Shown here piece by piece: positions 54,761 through 63,900 of a stretch of DNA of 64,000 nt. A model generated the notes under the pieces. That model ran no database searches. It worked only from the letters and a program-made list of their open reading frames with translations, and was not told the origin of the DNA. The translations under genes were made by a program, and so were the position numbers. This DNA is from Candidatus Chloroploca asiatica. Its GTDB lineage: Bacteria; Chloroflexota; Chloroflexia; Chloroflexales; Chloroflexaceae. The stretch spans positions 62,001-126,000 of the forward strand of contig NZ_LYXE01000170.1 in assembly GCF_002532075.1 (NCBI RefSeq), given 5' to 3'. Within the stretch, counting starts at the first letter, position 1, and the number at the start of each line of letters is the position of its first letter.

Positions 54761-55453
54761 ATGAACTACTGGCAAGAAGCGATCAATCTGCTGGTTGGTG
54801 GCAACAGCGATGTCTGGGCGATCATCATCCTCTCTTTGCAAGTTTCGGGGGTGGCATTGCTGATCAGTGCGATCATTGGTGTCCCGCTTGGTTCTTTAAT
54901 TGGTTTGCATACCTTCCCAGGGCGCCAACTGGTCATTGCCATAGTCTATACGGGGATGGGGTTCCCCCCAGTCGTGATCGGCTTAGCCGTCTTTCTTTTG
55001 CTTTCGCGTTCAGGCCCGCTCGGTTTTCTTGGTTGGCTTTTCACCCCGAGTGCAATGGTGCTTGCCCAGGTCATCCTCGCGCTCCCCCTGGTGATTGGCT
55101 TTACGATGTCGGCTGTGCTTGCGGTAGATCCGGCGCTACGCACACAGATCCGCGCCCTGGGGGCCAGTCCAACCCAGACGACGCTTGCTATGCTCTGGGA
55201 AGCGCGGGTAGGCGTGCTGGTAGCGCTGATCGCCGGTTTTGGTGGAATCATCTCGGAAGTAGGTGCGGTGATGCTGGTTGGGGGCAATATCCAGGGTTCA
55301 ACGCGGGTGCTGACGACTGCGATTGTGCTCGAAACGCGCAAAGGCGCGTTTGATGTTGCGATCGCGCTTGCCCTGGTCTTGCTCGGCATTACGTTCGTGA
55401 TCAACCTGGCGCTACTGCAACTCCAGGGTACATTGCTCAAAGCCAAGCAATGA
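54761..55453 (+). CDS. tupB: Tungstate ABC transporter permease
   Basis: 230 residues with about five to six hydrophobic segments. The ABC permease EAA loop, which contacts the ATPase, lies at RALGASPTQTTLAMLWEARV. The family hallmark SEVGAVMLVGGNIQGSTRVL is present. ATG 54761 gives the family start; the ribosome-binding site is weak. Its stop overlaps the tupC ATG (ATGA). Confidence 0.9.
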   Translation: MNYWQEAINLLVGGNSDVWAIIILSLQVSGVALLISAIIGVPLGSLIGLHTFPGRQLVIAIVYTGMGFPPVVIGLAVFLLLSRSGPLGFLGWLFTPSAMVLAQVILALPLVIGFTMSAVLAVDPALRTQIRALGASPTQTTLAMLWEARVGVLVALIAGFGGIISEVGAVMLVGGNIQGSTRVLTTAIVLETRKGAFDVAIALALVLLGITFVINLALLQLQGTLLKAKQ

Positions 55454-56175
55454 ACACCGAATCAATCTATCAACTTGAGGCCATCCAGCAACGCTACGGT
55501 GAACGACTGGTGCTCGATATCCCATCGTTGCAGATCGAACGAGGCGAGTTACTGGCGCTCGTGGGGCCATCGGGGGCGGGTAAAAGCACCTTGCTGCGCA
55601 TCCTCAACTTCCTTGAGACGCCTACGCAGGGTCAACTCCGTTTTGCGGGCCACACGCTTGGCTCACGGGTGCCGCTTGAGTTGCAACGACGGGTCACAAC
55701 CGTCTTTCAACGACCTGCGTTGCTTAGTGGCAGTGTCCTTGACAATGTTGCCTATGGGTTACGCTTGCGACGACATCCACAGGTGCGCGAACGTGCGCGT
55801 GAAGCCCTGGCAGCAGTGGGCCTGGGCCACCTGGCGCGCGCAGCAGCGCATACGCTTTCGGGGGGCGAAGCGCAACGGGTTGCCCTTGCACGGGCGCTCG
55901 TCATTACGCCAGACGTGTTGCTGCTTGATGAACCAACGGCCAACCTTGATCCAGCGAATGTTGCGGCGATCGAGCGCACGGTTGCCGAGGCACACCGCCG
56001 TGGCACGACGATCATGCTCGTCACGCACAACATCTTTCAGGCACGGCGCCTCGCCCAGCGTGTCGCCCTGATGCTCGACGGGCGCATCATCGAACTTGCC
56101 CCCACCGAAACCTTTTTTGAAACCCCACACGACCCCCGGACAACGGCCTTTATCAAAGGGGACATGCTGTATTAA
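55450..56175 (+). CDS. tupC: Tungstate ABC transporter ATPase
   Basis: 241 residues. Walker A GPSGAGKSTLL, Q-loop FQRPALL, signature LSGGEAQRVALARAL, Walker B LLLDEPTANLD and the H-loop VTHNIFQ are complete. It powers TupB. Overlap of ATGA with tupB. The stop codon (56173-56175) forms the start of a palindrome that continues into the intergenic repeat region. Confidence 0.92.
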   Translation: MNTESIYQLEAIQQRYGERLVLDIPSLQIERGELLALVGPSGAGKSTLLRILNFLETPTQGQLRFAGHTLGSRVPLELQRRVTTVFQRPALLSGSVLDNVAYGLRLRRHPQVRERAREALAAVGLGHLARAAAHTLSGGEAQRVALARALVITPDVLLLDEPTANLDPANVAAIERTVAEAHRRGTTIMLVTHNIFQARRLAQRVALMLDGRIIELAPTETFFETPHDPRTTAFIKGDMLY

Positions 56176-56211
56176 GCGTATGCGGCCAGCAAAGCTGGCC
56201 GCATACGCTTA
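56173..56211 (+). terminator. 18-bp palindrome that includes the tupC stop codon
   Basis: Arms 56173-56190 and 56194-56211, loop AAA, with core GGCCAGC-AAA-GCTGGCC. The TAA stop is the first three bases of the 5' arm. Confidence 0.8.
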
Positions 56212-56328
56212 CGGCCGGTAGGGGTCTGCGGCCTGCGGCTTGCTTCGCTGGCCGCAGGCCGCAGGCCGGTGGGGGCCTGCGGCTTGCTTCGCTGGCCGCA
56301 CGCGTTTTAGGCCGGTGGGGGCCTGCAG
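56212..56328. repeat. Imperfect ~46-51 bp tandem units
   Basis: Three copies of a segment starting GGCCGGTRGGGGYCTGC at 56213, 56264 and 56310, two of them with a self-complementary GCGGC...GCCGC part. They sit between tupC and the 38-bp array and look like a decayed earlier amplification. Confidence 0.65.
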
Positions 56329-56551
56329 CCTGCAAGCATCGTGCCTATGCAGGTGAAAACGTGCGGCCTGCAAGCATCGTGCCTATGCAGGTGAAAACGT
56401 GCGGCCTGCAAGCATCGTGCCTATGCAGGTGAAAACGTGCGGCCTGCAAGCATCGTGCCTATGCAGGTGAAAACGTGCGGCCTGCAAGCATCGTGCCTAT
56501 GCAGGTGAAAACGTGCGGCCTGCAAGCATCGTGCCTATGCAGGTGAAAACG
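56329..56551. repeat. 38-bp tandem repeat array (5 full units plus 33 nt)
   Basis: Identical units start at 56329, 56367, 56405, 56443, 56481 and 56519; the last is cut after 33 nt by the palindrome core. Each unit contains CGTGCCTATGCAGGTGAAAA (plus CG) and can form a short CCTGCA/TGCAGG hairpin. There are no spacers, so it is not a CRISPR. Confidence 0.93.
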
Positions 56552-56588
56552 ACCAGCGAAGCTGGTCGTTTTCACCTGCATAGGCACG
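56530..56588 (-). terminator. 28-bp perfect palindrome, moaA 3' end
   Basis: Arms 56530-56557 and 56561-56588, loop GAA, ending 8 nt from the moaA stop. Its 5' arm (plus-strand order) is the last unit of the 38-bp array; the single 3' arm can pair with any of the six array copies. Confidence 0.9.
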
Positions 56589-56595
56589 GATTTCT

Positions 56596-57657
56596 CTACC
56601 CACCAAGTTGCGACATGCCACGCACGGTCGGCAGGACACCCTCGGGCAAACCGTGGCCCCAGGGTTTGATCTGTACGGCGTGGCGGACGATCTGTTCGAT
56701 CTCGGTGACCGTCGCGCCATTGCGGATGGCCGAACGAAGATCAACCTCGTCGTCACGCAACAGGCAGAGGTGCAGCCGCCCATCAGCCGTGAGGCGCATC
56801 CGATTGCACGTTGCACAGAAGGGATCGGTGACGGCACTGATAAAGCCAAGTTTGCCGGGGGCACCGGGGATCCGATAACGCCGGGCTGGATCGGCCGGAT
56901 CTTGACCATACGGGGTCAGCGCACCAAAATGAGCCTCGATGCGGGCAATCAATTCAGCCGTACTGATGACACCCTCTTCCGCAAGACCAGCCACGCCCGT
57001 CAGCGGCATCACCTCGATAAAACGGAACTCCCAGGGATGCCGGGTCGTCAGGGCCGCGAGTTGGACGACTTCATCGTCATTCATGCCCCGCACAATGACA
57101 GCATTGAGCTTGATTGGGTGGAGGCCAGCCTCATCAGCGGCCTGAATACCTGCCCAGACTTCATCCAGATTGCCACCGCGGGTCATCTGACGAAACTTGA
57201 CGGGATCGAGGCTGTCAATGCTCACATTGACCCGGTCGAGGCCAGCTTCTTTGAGTGGCCCGGCGAGGCGACGGAGGCGCAGCGCATTCGTCGTCATCGC
57301 CACATGCTCAATGCCTGGCACTGCTTTCATCGCCGCGATCAGCTCGACGATATCCTGACGCAGCGTCGGTTCGCCACCGGTCAAGCGGAGCTTGCGGAAA
57401 CCGGCTGCGGCAGCCGCCTGGATCACCAGCAACAACTCGTCGTTGGTCAGCAACTCGGGGCGCGGGGCAAACTGCATCCCAACGGCCGGCATGCAATAGA
57501 CACAGCGCATATTGCAGCGATCAGTCAGGGAAACCCGCAGATAATCAATGCGCCGCCCAAAGCTATCACGGGCCGGCTCATCGGTCGCATAGGTCGGGAT
57601 CTCCCGTGGCTCAAAAAAGGTCAACGGGATTGTTGCCTTGATGGGATCACGTTCCAT
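56596..57657 (-). CDS. moaA: GTP 3',8-cyclase (molybdenum cofactor biosynthesis)
   Basis: 353 residues, family length. The radical SAM Cys triad C48-C52-C55 lies in TDRCNMRCVYCMP; the second [4Fe-4S] site is in DPFCATCNRMRLTADGRLHL with a following Cys. LRLTGGEPTLR binds SAM. It converts GTP to 3',8-cyclo-7,8-dihydro-GTP, the first step of molybdopterin synthesis. The C-terminus ends MSQLGG, close to the usual GG tail. GAGG lies about 9 nt before the ATG. It is convergent with tupABC, so uptake and cofactor synthesis are neighbours. Confidence 0.95.
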   Translation of the reverse strand: MERDPIKATIPLTFFEPREIPTYATDEPARDSFGRRIDYLRVSLTDRCNMRCVYCMPAVGMQFAPRPELLTNDELLLVIQAAAAAGFRKLRLTGGEPTLRQDIVELIAAMKAVPGIEHVAMTTNALRLRRLAGPLKEAGLDRVNVSIDSLDPVKFRQMTRGGNLDEVWAGIQAADEAGLHPIKLNAVIVRGMNDDEVVQLAALTTRHPWEFRFIEVMPLTGVAGLAEEGVISTAELIARIEAHFGALTPYGQDPADPARRYRIPGAPGKLGFISAVTDPFCATCNRMRLTADGRLHLCLLRDDEVDLRSAIRNGATVTEIEQIVRHAVQIKPWGHGLPEGVLPTVRGMSQLGG

Positions 57658-57692
57658 GGCTGCATGACCTCATTGTCACTTGTATCCACCGG

Positions 57693-57745
57693 GTGCATTG
57701 CTCGCGTTTGTGGCGATGGTACGGTCACAAACGCGGGCAATGCAC
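57693..57745 (-). terminator. 20-bp palindrome between mrp and moaA
   Basis: Arms 57693-57712 and 57726-57745 (one mismatch), 13-nt loop, beginning 10 nt after the mrp stop on the minus strand. Confidence 0.75.
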
Positions 57746-57754
57746 CACACATCC

Positions 57755-58846
57755 TCAGGCTGCGACAAATTTCAACACACTGATCCTGGCAGCGAGCTTG
57801 CGGGCAACATCGCGGAACCGATCGGCATAGGCATCATCGGCATCGCTGATCACCGCTGGCGCACCAGTATCACCACCAGCGCGCACAGCCATGCCCAGGG
57901 GGATCTGACCGAGCAACGGGACACCCAGTTGCTCAGAGAGACGCGCCGCGCCACCGCTCCCAAAGATATCATAGCGCGTCCCGGTATCAGGCGCCTGGAA
58001 ATAGGCCATATTCTCGACAATGCCGAGCAACGGCACATTCACCTTTTTGAACATCTCCATCGCCTTGACGACATCAACCGTCGCAACGGCCTGCGGCGTC
58101 GTGACAATGAGGCTCCCGGTGAGGGGCAGGCTCTGGGCGAGGGTTAGCGCGATATCACCGGTACCGGGGGGCATATCAATAATCAAATAATCGAGCGGGG
58201 CCCACTCCACATTGTAGAGAAACTGCCGCAACAACTGGCTGACCATCGGCCCACGCCAGATCACCGGCTGGGTCTCATCAATCAGGAACCCGACCGAGAT
58301 CAACTTGATGCCGTGGCCGGTGAGCGGGATCATCATTGCTTCGCCCTGCTCATTCTGGAAAGCCTCGGGCTGACCTTTGACACCCAGCATCAGGGGTAAA
58401 CTCGGGCCGAAGACATCCGCATCGAGCAAACCAACCTGAGCACCCTCTTGCGCGAGGGCCACAGCCAGATTCACGGCAATGGTACTCTTGCCCACCCCAC
58501 CTTTGCCAGCGGCGACTGCGATCACATTCGCCACGCCGGGAATAGGGGCCTGCTCGGGAATGCCTGCCGGACGACGGGTATTTGCCGTAAACTCGATCGT
58601 GACCTCTTCAACACCAGGAATGGTACGTACCGCAGCTTCGGCCTCGGCATGGATTTGATCTTTCAGCGGACAGGCCGGGGTCGTCAATTCAATGGTGAAA
58701 TTGACGCTGCTACCATTGATGCGTACATCTTTGATCATACGCCGCGAGACAAGGTCACCACCAAGCTCGGGCTCTTGAACGGTACTCAACGCCGCTAGTA
58801 CCTGTTGCTCGGTCAGCGGCGCACTTTGCTGTGAAAAAAGACCCAT
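57755..58846 (-). CDS. Mrp/NBP35-type iron-sulfur carrier ATPase
   Basis: 363 residues. An N-terminal MIP18/DUF59 domain (about 10-85, ELGGDLVSRRMIKDVRING) precedes the P-loop ATPase with deviant Walker A GKGGVGKST, GLLDADVFGPSLPLMLG and DYLIIDMPPGTGDIALTLAQ. Canonical members bind an Fe-S cluster with a CPxC motif in the ENMSYF region; here it reads FQAPDTGTRYDIFG, so both Cys are missing, as also in some cyanobacterial members. It may assist Fe-S insertion into MoaA or molybdoenzymes. GGAG precedes the ATG by about 12 nt. Confidence 0.9.
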   Translation of the reverse strand: MGLFSQQSAPLTEQQVLAALSTVQEPELGGDLVSRRMIKDVRINGSSVNFTIELTTPACPLKDQIHAEAEAAVRTIPGVEEVTIEFTANTRRPAGIPEQAPIPGVANVIAVAAGKGGVGKSTIAVNLAVALAQEGAQVGLLDADVFGPSLPLMLGVKGQPEAFQNEQGEAMMIPLTGHGIKLISVGFLIDETQPVIWRGPMVSQLLRQFLYNVEWAPLDYLIIDMPPGTGDIALTLAQSLPLTGSLIVTTPQAVATVDVVKAMEMFKKVNVPLLGIVENMAYFQAPDTGTRYDIFGSGGAARLSEQLGVPLLGQIPLGMAVRAGGDTGAPAVISDADDAYADRFRDVARKLAARISVLKFVAA

Positions 58847-58925
58847 AATGGGAAACGCTCCACGTACGATTGCGAACTATCTCAAGGGGTTGGTTTCATT
58901 ATACCAGATTGTGTGCTGAAGCTCT

Positions 58926-60038
58926 TTAGAGGAGGCTCTGGTAGACGGCGAGCGTTGCTTGGGCCGCTCGTTGCCAGGTGAACCGGGCGGCGTGCGGTGG
59001 TCCCCGCCGCGCCAAAGCGGTGCGTGCGGCTTCATCATGCCAGAGCGAGGCGATTGTGTCGGCCCAGGCCACCGGATCCTGTGGCGGGACACAGATCCCG
59101 GCCTTGCCGACAATTTCGGGCAGGCTGCTTGTGTCAGCCACGATCGTCGGTGCCCCACAGGCAAGTGCTTCGAGCACAGGCAGGCCAAAGCCTTCGTAGA
59201 GCGAGGGATTGAGGTAGAGGCGACAGGCATTGTAGAGCCAGATCAACTCGTCGTGCGCCACTTTGCCCGTAAACCAGACATGCTCAGCCAGGTGCAACTC
59301 GCGCACGAGGCGATAGATCGGCGCATCGAGCCAACCTGGTGCGCCGGCAGCAACGAGTTGGTAGGGGCCACCGGGATCGCGATCGAGCAGGAGGCGAAGC
59401 GCGTGGAGCAGTGTTTCCAGGTTCTTGCGTGGTTCGATCGTGCTCACAAAGAGCAGAAAGCTCGTTGCGGTCAGTTGACGCCCATTGATGGTGCGAGTGG
59501 CGTCAGGCCTCAGGCCAAGTGGTTGAAAGCTCGGATCGGCTGCTTCATAGATCACCGTGATCTGTTCGGCGGGCAGATCGAGCAGACTGACGATATCATT
59601 GCGTGTTGCTTCCGAGACCGTAATGACGCCATCGGCATCGTGGGCTGCAGCGCGGATCTGGGCATAGAAGCGGCGCGCATCAGCATCGAGAATGTCAGGA
59701 TAATGCAGAAACGCCAGATCGTGGATCGTGATCACCGCCGGGCAGCGCCGCCTGCGAGGGGCAATGAAATCGGGACAATGCAAGAGTGACAGCCGGTGCG
59801 GCCAGAGCTCAAACGGAAGACTCAGTTGCTCGTAGCGATGATGGGGCGGCGTGATCATCGTAGCACGGCGGAGATTGGGGCCAACGGCGAGCGGCTCGCG
59901 TTGACGATAGTGCTGGAGCGCGACAAACTCAAGGTCGGGCGCGAGCGCCGCCATTGCGCCGAGTAACTGGCGGGTATACTGGGCAATGCCACCTTGACGA
60001 TACGCATTGAGGCGTGCATCAACGCCGATCCGGGTCAT
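58926..60038 (-). CDS. Glycosyltransferase family 4 (GT-B, mannosyltransferase-like)
   Basis: 370 residues. DARLNAYRQGGIAQYTRQLL is the usual N-terminal acceptor-side loop, HDLAFLHYPDIL and ITVSEATRNDIVSLL follow, and the donor-side EX7E motif is in PSLYEGFGLPVLEALACGAP. Segment VSTIEPRKNLETLLHAL binds the nucleotide. It transfers a hexose, most often mannose, to a lipid or polysaccharide. Its ATG overlaps the MBL hydrolase stop (ATGA), so the two are co-translated. Confidence 0.9.
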   Translation of the reverse strand: MTRIGVDARLNAYRQGGIAQYTRQLLGAMAALAPDLEFVALQHYRQREPLAVGPNLRRATMITPPHHRYEQLSLPFELWPHRLSLLHCPDFIAPRRRRCPAVITIHDLAFLHYPDILDADARRFYAQIRAAAHDADGVITVSEATRNDIVSLLDLPAEQITVIYEAADPSFQPLGLRPDATRTINGRQLTATSFLLFVSTIEPRKNLETLLHALRLLLDRDPGGPYQLVAAGAPGWLDAPIYRLVRELHLAEHVWFTGKVAHDELIWLYNACRLYLNPSLYEGFGLPVLEALACGAPTIVADTSSLPEIVGKAGICVPPQDPVAWADTIASLWHDEAARTALARRGPPHAARFTWQRAAQATLAVYQSLL

Positions 60039-60796
60039 AGTTCCACCTGAACTTCCAACCCATCATAGGCAAACGCCACCCCCTCGGGCAAGTCGAGGCT
60101 GGCAAGCGCGTGGTCAATGTTGTGGTTCATATGGACAAAGAACGCACGGCGCGGCTGCAGGGCGGCGACAACTTCGAGGGCCTGCGCAACCGAATAGTGC
60201 GTCGGATGGGGTTCGTAGCGTAACGCATTGAGCACCAGCACATCAAGATCCCGCAGCAGCGTCCAGGCTGTCGGCGACAGCGCACTTGCGTCGGTGATAT
60301 AACCAAGCCGGCCCACCCGATACCCTGTGATCGTCCAGCTTCCGTGCAGCACATCAAAGGGTTGAATCGTCAGCGAGCCGACCGTAAATGGCTCCACGAC
60401 TGGGCGCAGATCAAGACTCGGGCGCGTCGACCCGGCCGATGTGTCGGTAAACGCATAGGCAAAGCGCGCACGCACATCACCGAGCGTCTGGGGACTCCCA
60501 TAGAGCGGGATGGCCCTCCCACTCCAGCAGAGGGGCCGGAGATCGTCGATGCCTGCGGTATGATCAAAGTGGGAATGGGTAATCAAGACCGCATCAAGCT
60601 GACAGAGATCTGCGATCAGGGCCTGTTCACGAAAATCGGGGCCCGCATCAATCAGAATAGTCTCGGTACCAGTGGAAAGCAAGGCTGCCGTGCGGAGACG
60701 CCGATTGCGCGGATCAGACGATGTACAGACGGCGCACTTGCACCCAATGACCGGCACCCCCATCGAGGTACCAGTCCCCAAAAAACGTAGCCACAT
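60035..60796 (-). CDS. MBL-fold metallo-hydrolase (PhnP-like)
   Basis: 253 residues. The metal motif THSHFDHTAGIDDLRPL (HxHxDH) and a late HMNHNIDH ligand are clear. An early GCKCAVCTSSDPRNRR segment is a Cys-rich structural zinc site of the PhnP/cyclic-phosphodiesterase subgroup. It likely hydrolyses a cyclic phosphodiester or related substrate. GAGG lies 8-9 nt before the ATG. It is coupled to the downstream glycosyltransferase. Confidence 0.88.
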   Translation of the reverse strand: MWLRFLGTGTSMGVPVIGCKCAVCTSSDPRNRRLRTAALLSTGTETILIDAGPDFREQALIADLCQLDAVLITHSHFDHTAGIDDLRPLCWSGRAIPLYGSPQTLGDVRARFAYAFTDTSAGSTRPSLDLRPVVEPFTVGSLTIQPFDVLHGSWTITGYRVGRLGYITDASALSPTAWTLLRDLDVLVLNALRYEPHPTHYSVAQALEVVAALQPRRAFFVHMNHNIDHALASLDLPEGVAFAYDGLEVQVEL

Positions 60797-60876
60797 ATGG
60801 TGATCCTCAATGGCTGATAGACATGTGTACAGTATAGCATGCAGGCAGACCGAGGCGCATCATGCGGAATTTATAC

Positions 60877-60882
60877 TATAAT
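60877..60882 (+). promoter_or_regulatory. TATAAT -10 box for the regulator at 60913
   Basis: Perfect TATAAT 31 nt before the chosen start; no good -35 box is seen, so other control is possible. Confidence 0.5.
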
Positions 60883-60912
60883 GAGACCCAACTGTTGCCA
60901 ATGGGAGTGGTT

Positions 60913-63900
60913 ATGCTGGTGGTGACGCTCTTTGGTACGCCGAGGCTTGTGCGCGATGGGCTTGCCGTTGAGTTACCTCGCCGCCGCGCCCGGGCACTCG
61001 TCTATTACCTGGCAGCCCAGACTGCGCCGGTGAGCCGTGAGCAGTTGCTGGGTCTCTTCTGGTCTGATCATGACCGTAGCGGGGCTCAGCAGTTGTTGCG
61101 TACCACGTTGCACGCGGTGCGGCGTGCGCTTGGCCCGGCCCTGGTGTCTGGTGATTACCAACTTGGCTTGGAGGCTGATGTTGATTATCGCACGTTGTTG
61201 GCGACGATCCAGAAGCCTAGTGCTGATGAGGCTGCCCTTGCCTGGGCCTTACGTGGCTATCGTGATGATCTGCTGGCCGATTTCAGTCTTGCCGATGCTG
61301 AGCCGTTCGAGGATTGGCTGGCCGCCGAGCGTGAACGAGCGCGGATGCTGGCAATTCGTGGCTTCACCCGCCTGGCACGACTCGCCGAAGGCCGCGAAGC
61401 CTATCAGGTGGCGCTTGATGCGCTACGTCAGGCCCTTGCTTTTGATCCGCTCCAGGAAGATTTGCAACGTGATGCGATGCGTCTCCACTATTATGCTGGC
61501 GATCGGGTCGGCGCGATCCGGCGCTACGAGCAGTTGCAGGATCTGCTTGATGCCGAGGTGGGGGTGCCGCCGATGCAGGCAACCCGTGAACTCTATGATG
61601 CGATTATTACCGATGCGCTTGTTCGGCTTCCTCCTGAACATGGTGCCGTCGAGTTGTCGCGGGCAGGCGCACCGTCCCTGGTCACGCGGGCGTCTGCACC
61701 GGCACCGCTCCAGTCACCGACGTTGCTTGCCTTGCCATTTATTGGGCGGCAGACAGAACTGGCGCTGATCGCCGAGGCGGTGACGCAAGGGCAGTTGGTC
61801 TTGATCGAGGGTGAACCGGGGCTTGGCAAGACGCGGCTGGCGACCGAGTTCCTGGGGCAACATGTTGCCGAGCATGGTCTGGTGCTTGTTGGTGCTGCGC
61901 GTGAACTCGAGCAGAGTCTGCCGTATCAACCGGTGATCGCCGCATTGCGCATGCTTGCAACTCACCCCAGGTGGCCTGCGCTCCGTGCTCAGCTTGATCT
62001 GGCTCCTGTCTGGCTGCGTGAAGTTGCGCGCCTGGTGCCCGAACTGGCAGAGTCGCTCCCTGGTCAGCCGATAGCGCTGGGCAATGCTGAAGAGGCCCGT
62101 CTGTGGGAGGGTGTTGCGCAACTGGTGATGGCGCTGGTTCGTCATGTTCCGGTCGGGCTGTTGTTTGACGACCTGCACTGGGCCGATGCCAGTACGCTCG
62201 GTCTGGTGGGCTATCTCCTTCGGCGTAGCCAGGACACCCAGGTTAGCGTGCTGGCGACGACGCGCCCAGTTCGCCCTCGTCATGCGCTGGCAACCCTGAT
62301 GACTGGCCTGACGCGTGAGAACCATCTGAAGAGGCTGGCGCTGCAGCGCCTTCTCCCAACGGAAACGGTCTTCCTGGCCCAGCAACTCTGCCCCCATGAT
62401 GCGGAAGTCACGGCAGCCTGGATTCAACAAACGACTGAAGGCAATCCGTATATTCTGGTTGAAGTGCTTAGCCACGCGCTCGCTACCGGGATGCTTGGCC
62501 CTGATGGGCATCTGCACCTCGATGGCGCAACGGCTCCAATCGTTCCCCCTACCGTCTATAGTTTGATTGAAGCGCGCCTCACGCGGCTTGCCGAAGGTGC
62601 TCGACGGGTGCTTGATGCGGCTGTGGTGGCCGGGCGCGAATTTGAGTTTGAAGTCGCCGCCCGCGCAGCCGCGCTCTCTGAGCAAGCGGCCCTTGATGCC
62701 CTCGACGAATTGCAAGCGGCTCGCTTGGTCGAGCCGCTTGATGAGGGACGGTACCGTTTTGACCATAGCCTGACCGTCGAAGTCGCAAGGCACGAGCTTG
62801 GGATTCCGCGTCAGCGCAGTCTTCATCGCCGGATCGCTGAGGCAATGGAGGCGCTGCATCGCAACGAACTCGATGCCGTGGCGGGGATGATCGCGTGGCA
62901 TTTTGCTCAGGGTGGCGCGCCCGAACGCGCCGCCGAGTATGCCTTGCGCGCTGCACGCAGGGCCACTGCGGTTGCGGCATGGAGCGAGGCAACGGCTCTG
63001 TTTGAGCAAGCCCTGGCGGGGAGCCAGTCTGTTGAGCGTTTTGCCATTCTGCTTGACCTCGGCGAGGCGTTGGCGCAACAGGGTGAAGGTGCCCGCGCAG
63101 CCGAGCGTCTCCGTGAAGCGCTGGCTTTGGCCTCCAATGGGACGCAGGCCAACCATGCGCGCCTCAAGCTGGCCGGGGTACTTGTCGCACAGGCGCGTTA
63201 TGCTGAGGTGATCGACCTGGTACGCGATCTGGCGACCCAAGGCGCTCCCGGCGAACGTGCGCAGGCGCTCTTCCGGTGGGGCACAGCGCTCTCGTTGGAA
63301 GGCGCCGATCTCGCTGAGGCTGCGCTGCGTCTCGGCGAAGCCGAGCGGCTCGTGATCGCGCAGGCCAGCCTCGACCAGATGGTGCTGGCTCAGGTACGCT
63401 TTGAGCTCGGCAGCGTGGCGGCGCAACAAGGCGACTTGGCGCAGGCCGTCGCCTATTACCACGAAGCAATGCGCGTCGCTGATGCGGTCTCAGATGCACC
63501 AGACAGATTGAATCAGGCCATGATGTGGCGCATTCTGGCCCGTAACAATCTTGCCTACCATTTGCACCTACTTGGTGAACTTGAAGCAGCGGAAGGCTAT
63601 CTTGCCGAAGCACTCAAGCTCGCTGAAGCCGCCGGCTTCCTTGGTTTGCAACCCTATCTGCTCTCGACCCAGGGTGAACTTGCCCTGGCCCGAGGGGATC
63701 TAGAGGCTGCCGAGCAGGCCTTTAGCGCTGGCCTAGCGCTGGCCGAACGCCTTGATGTCCCCGAGCGCATCGCGGGCCTGGTTGCCAACCTCGGCCTGGT
63801 TGCGCTGCGACGGGGCGAAACGAGTCTCGCGATTCACCGGCTTTCGACGGCTCAGGCGCAAGCCGATGCGCTTGGCACCCATCATCTGGCCGCACAGATC

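Noticed and set aside
56329-56551. Possible CRISPR array
   Set aside because: The 38-bp units are contiguous with no spacers and no cas genes are nearby; the last unit flows into a palindrome.
61714-63462. A long minus-strand open frame opposite the BTAD regulator
   Set aside because: The plus-strand frame has recognisable winged-helix, BTAD and Walker motifs; the antisense product has no domain and arises from the skewed codon use. The same applies to long antisense frames opposite the fused reductase, ftsH and aspS.
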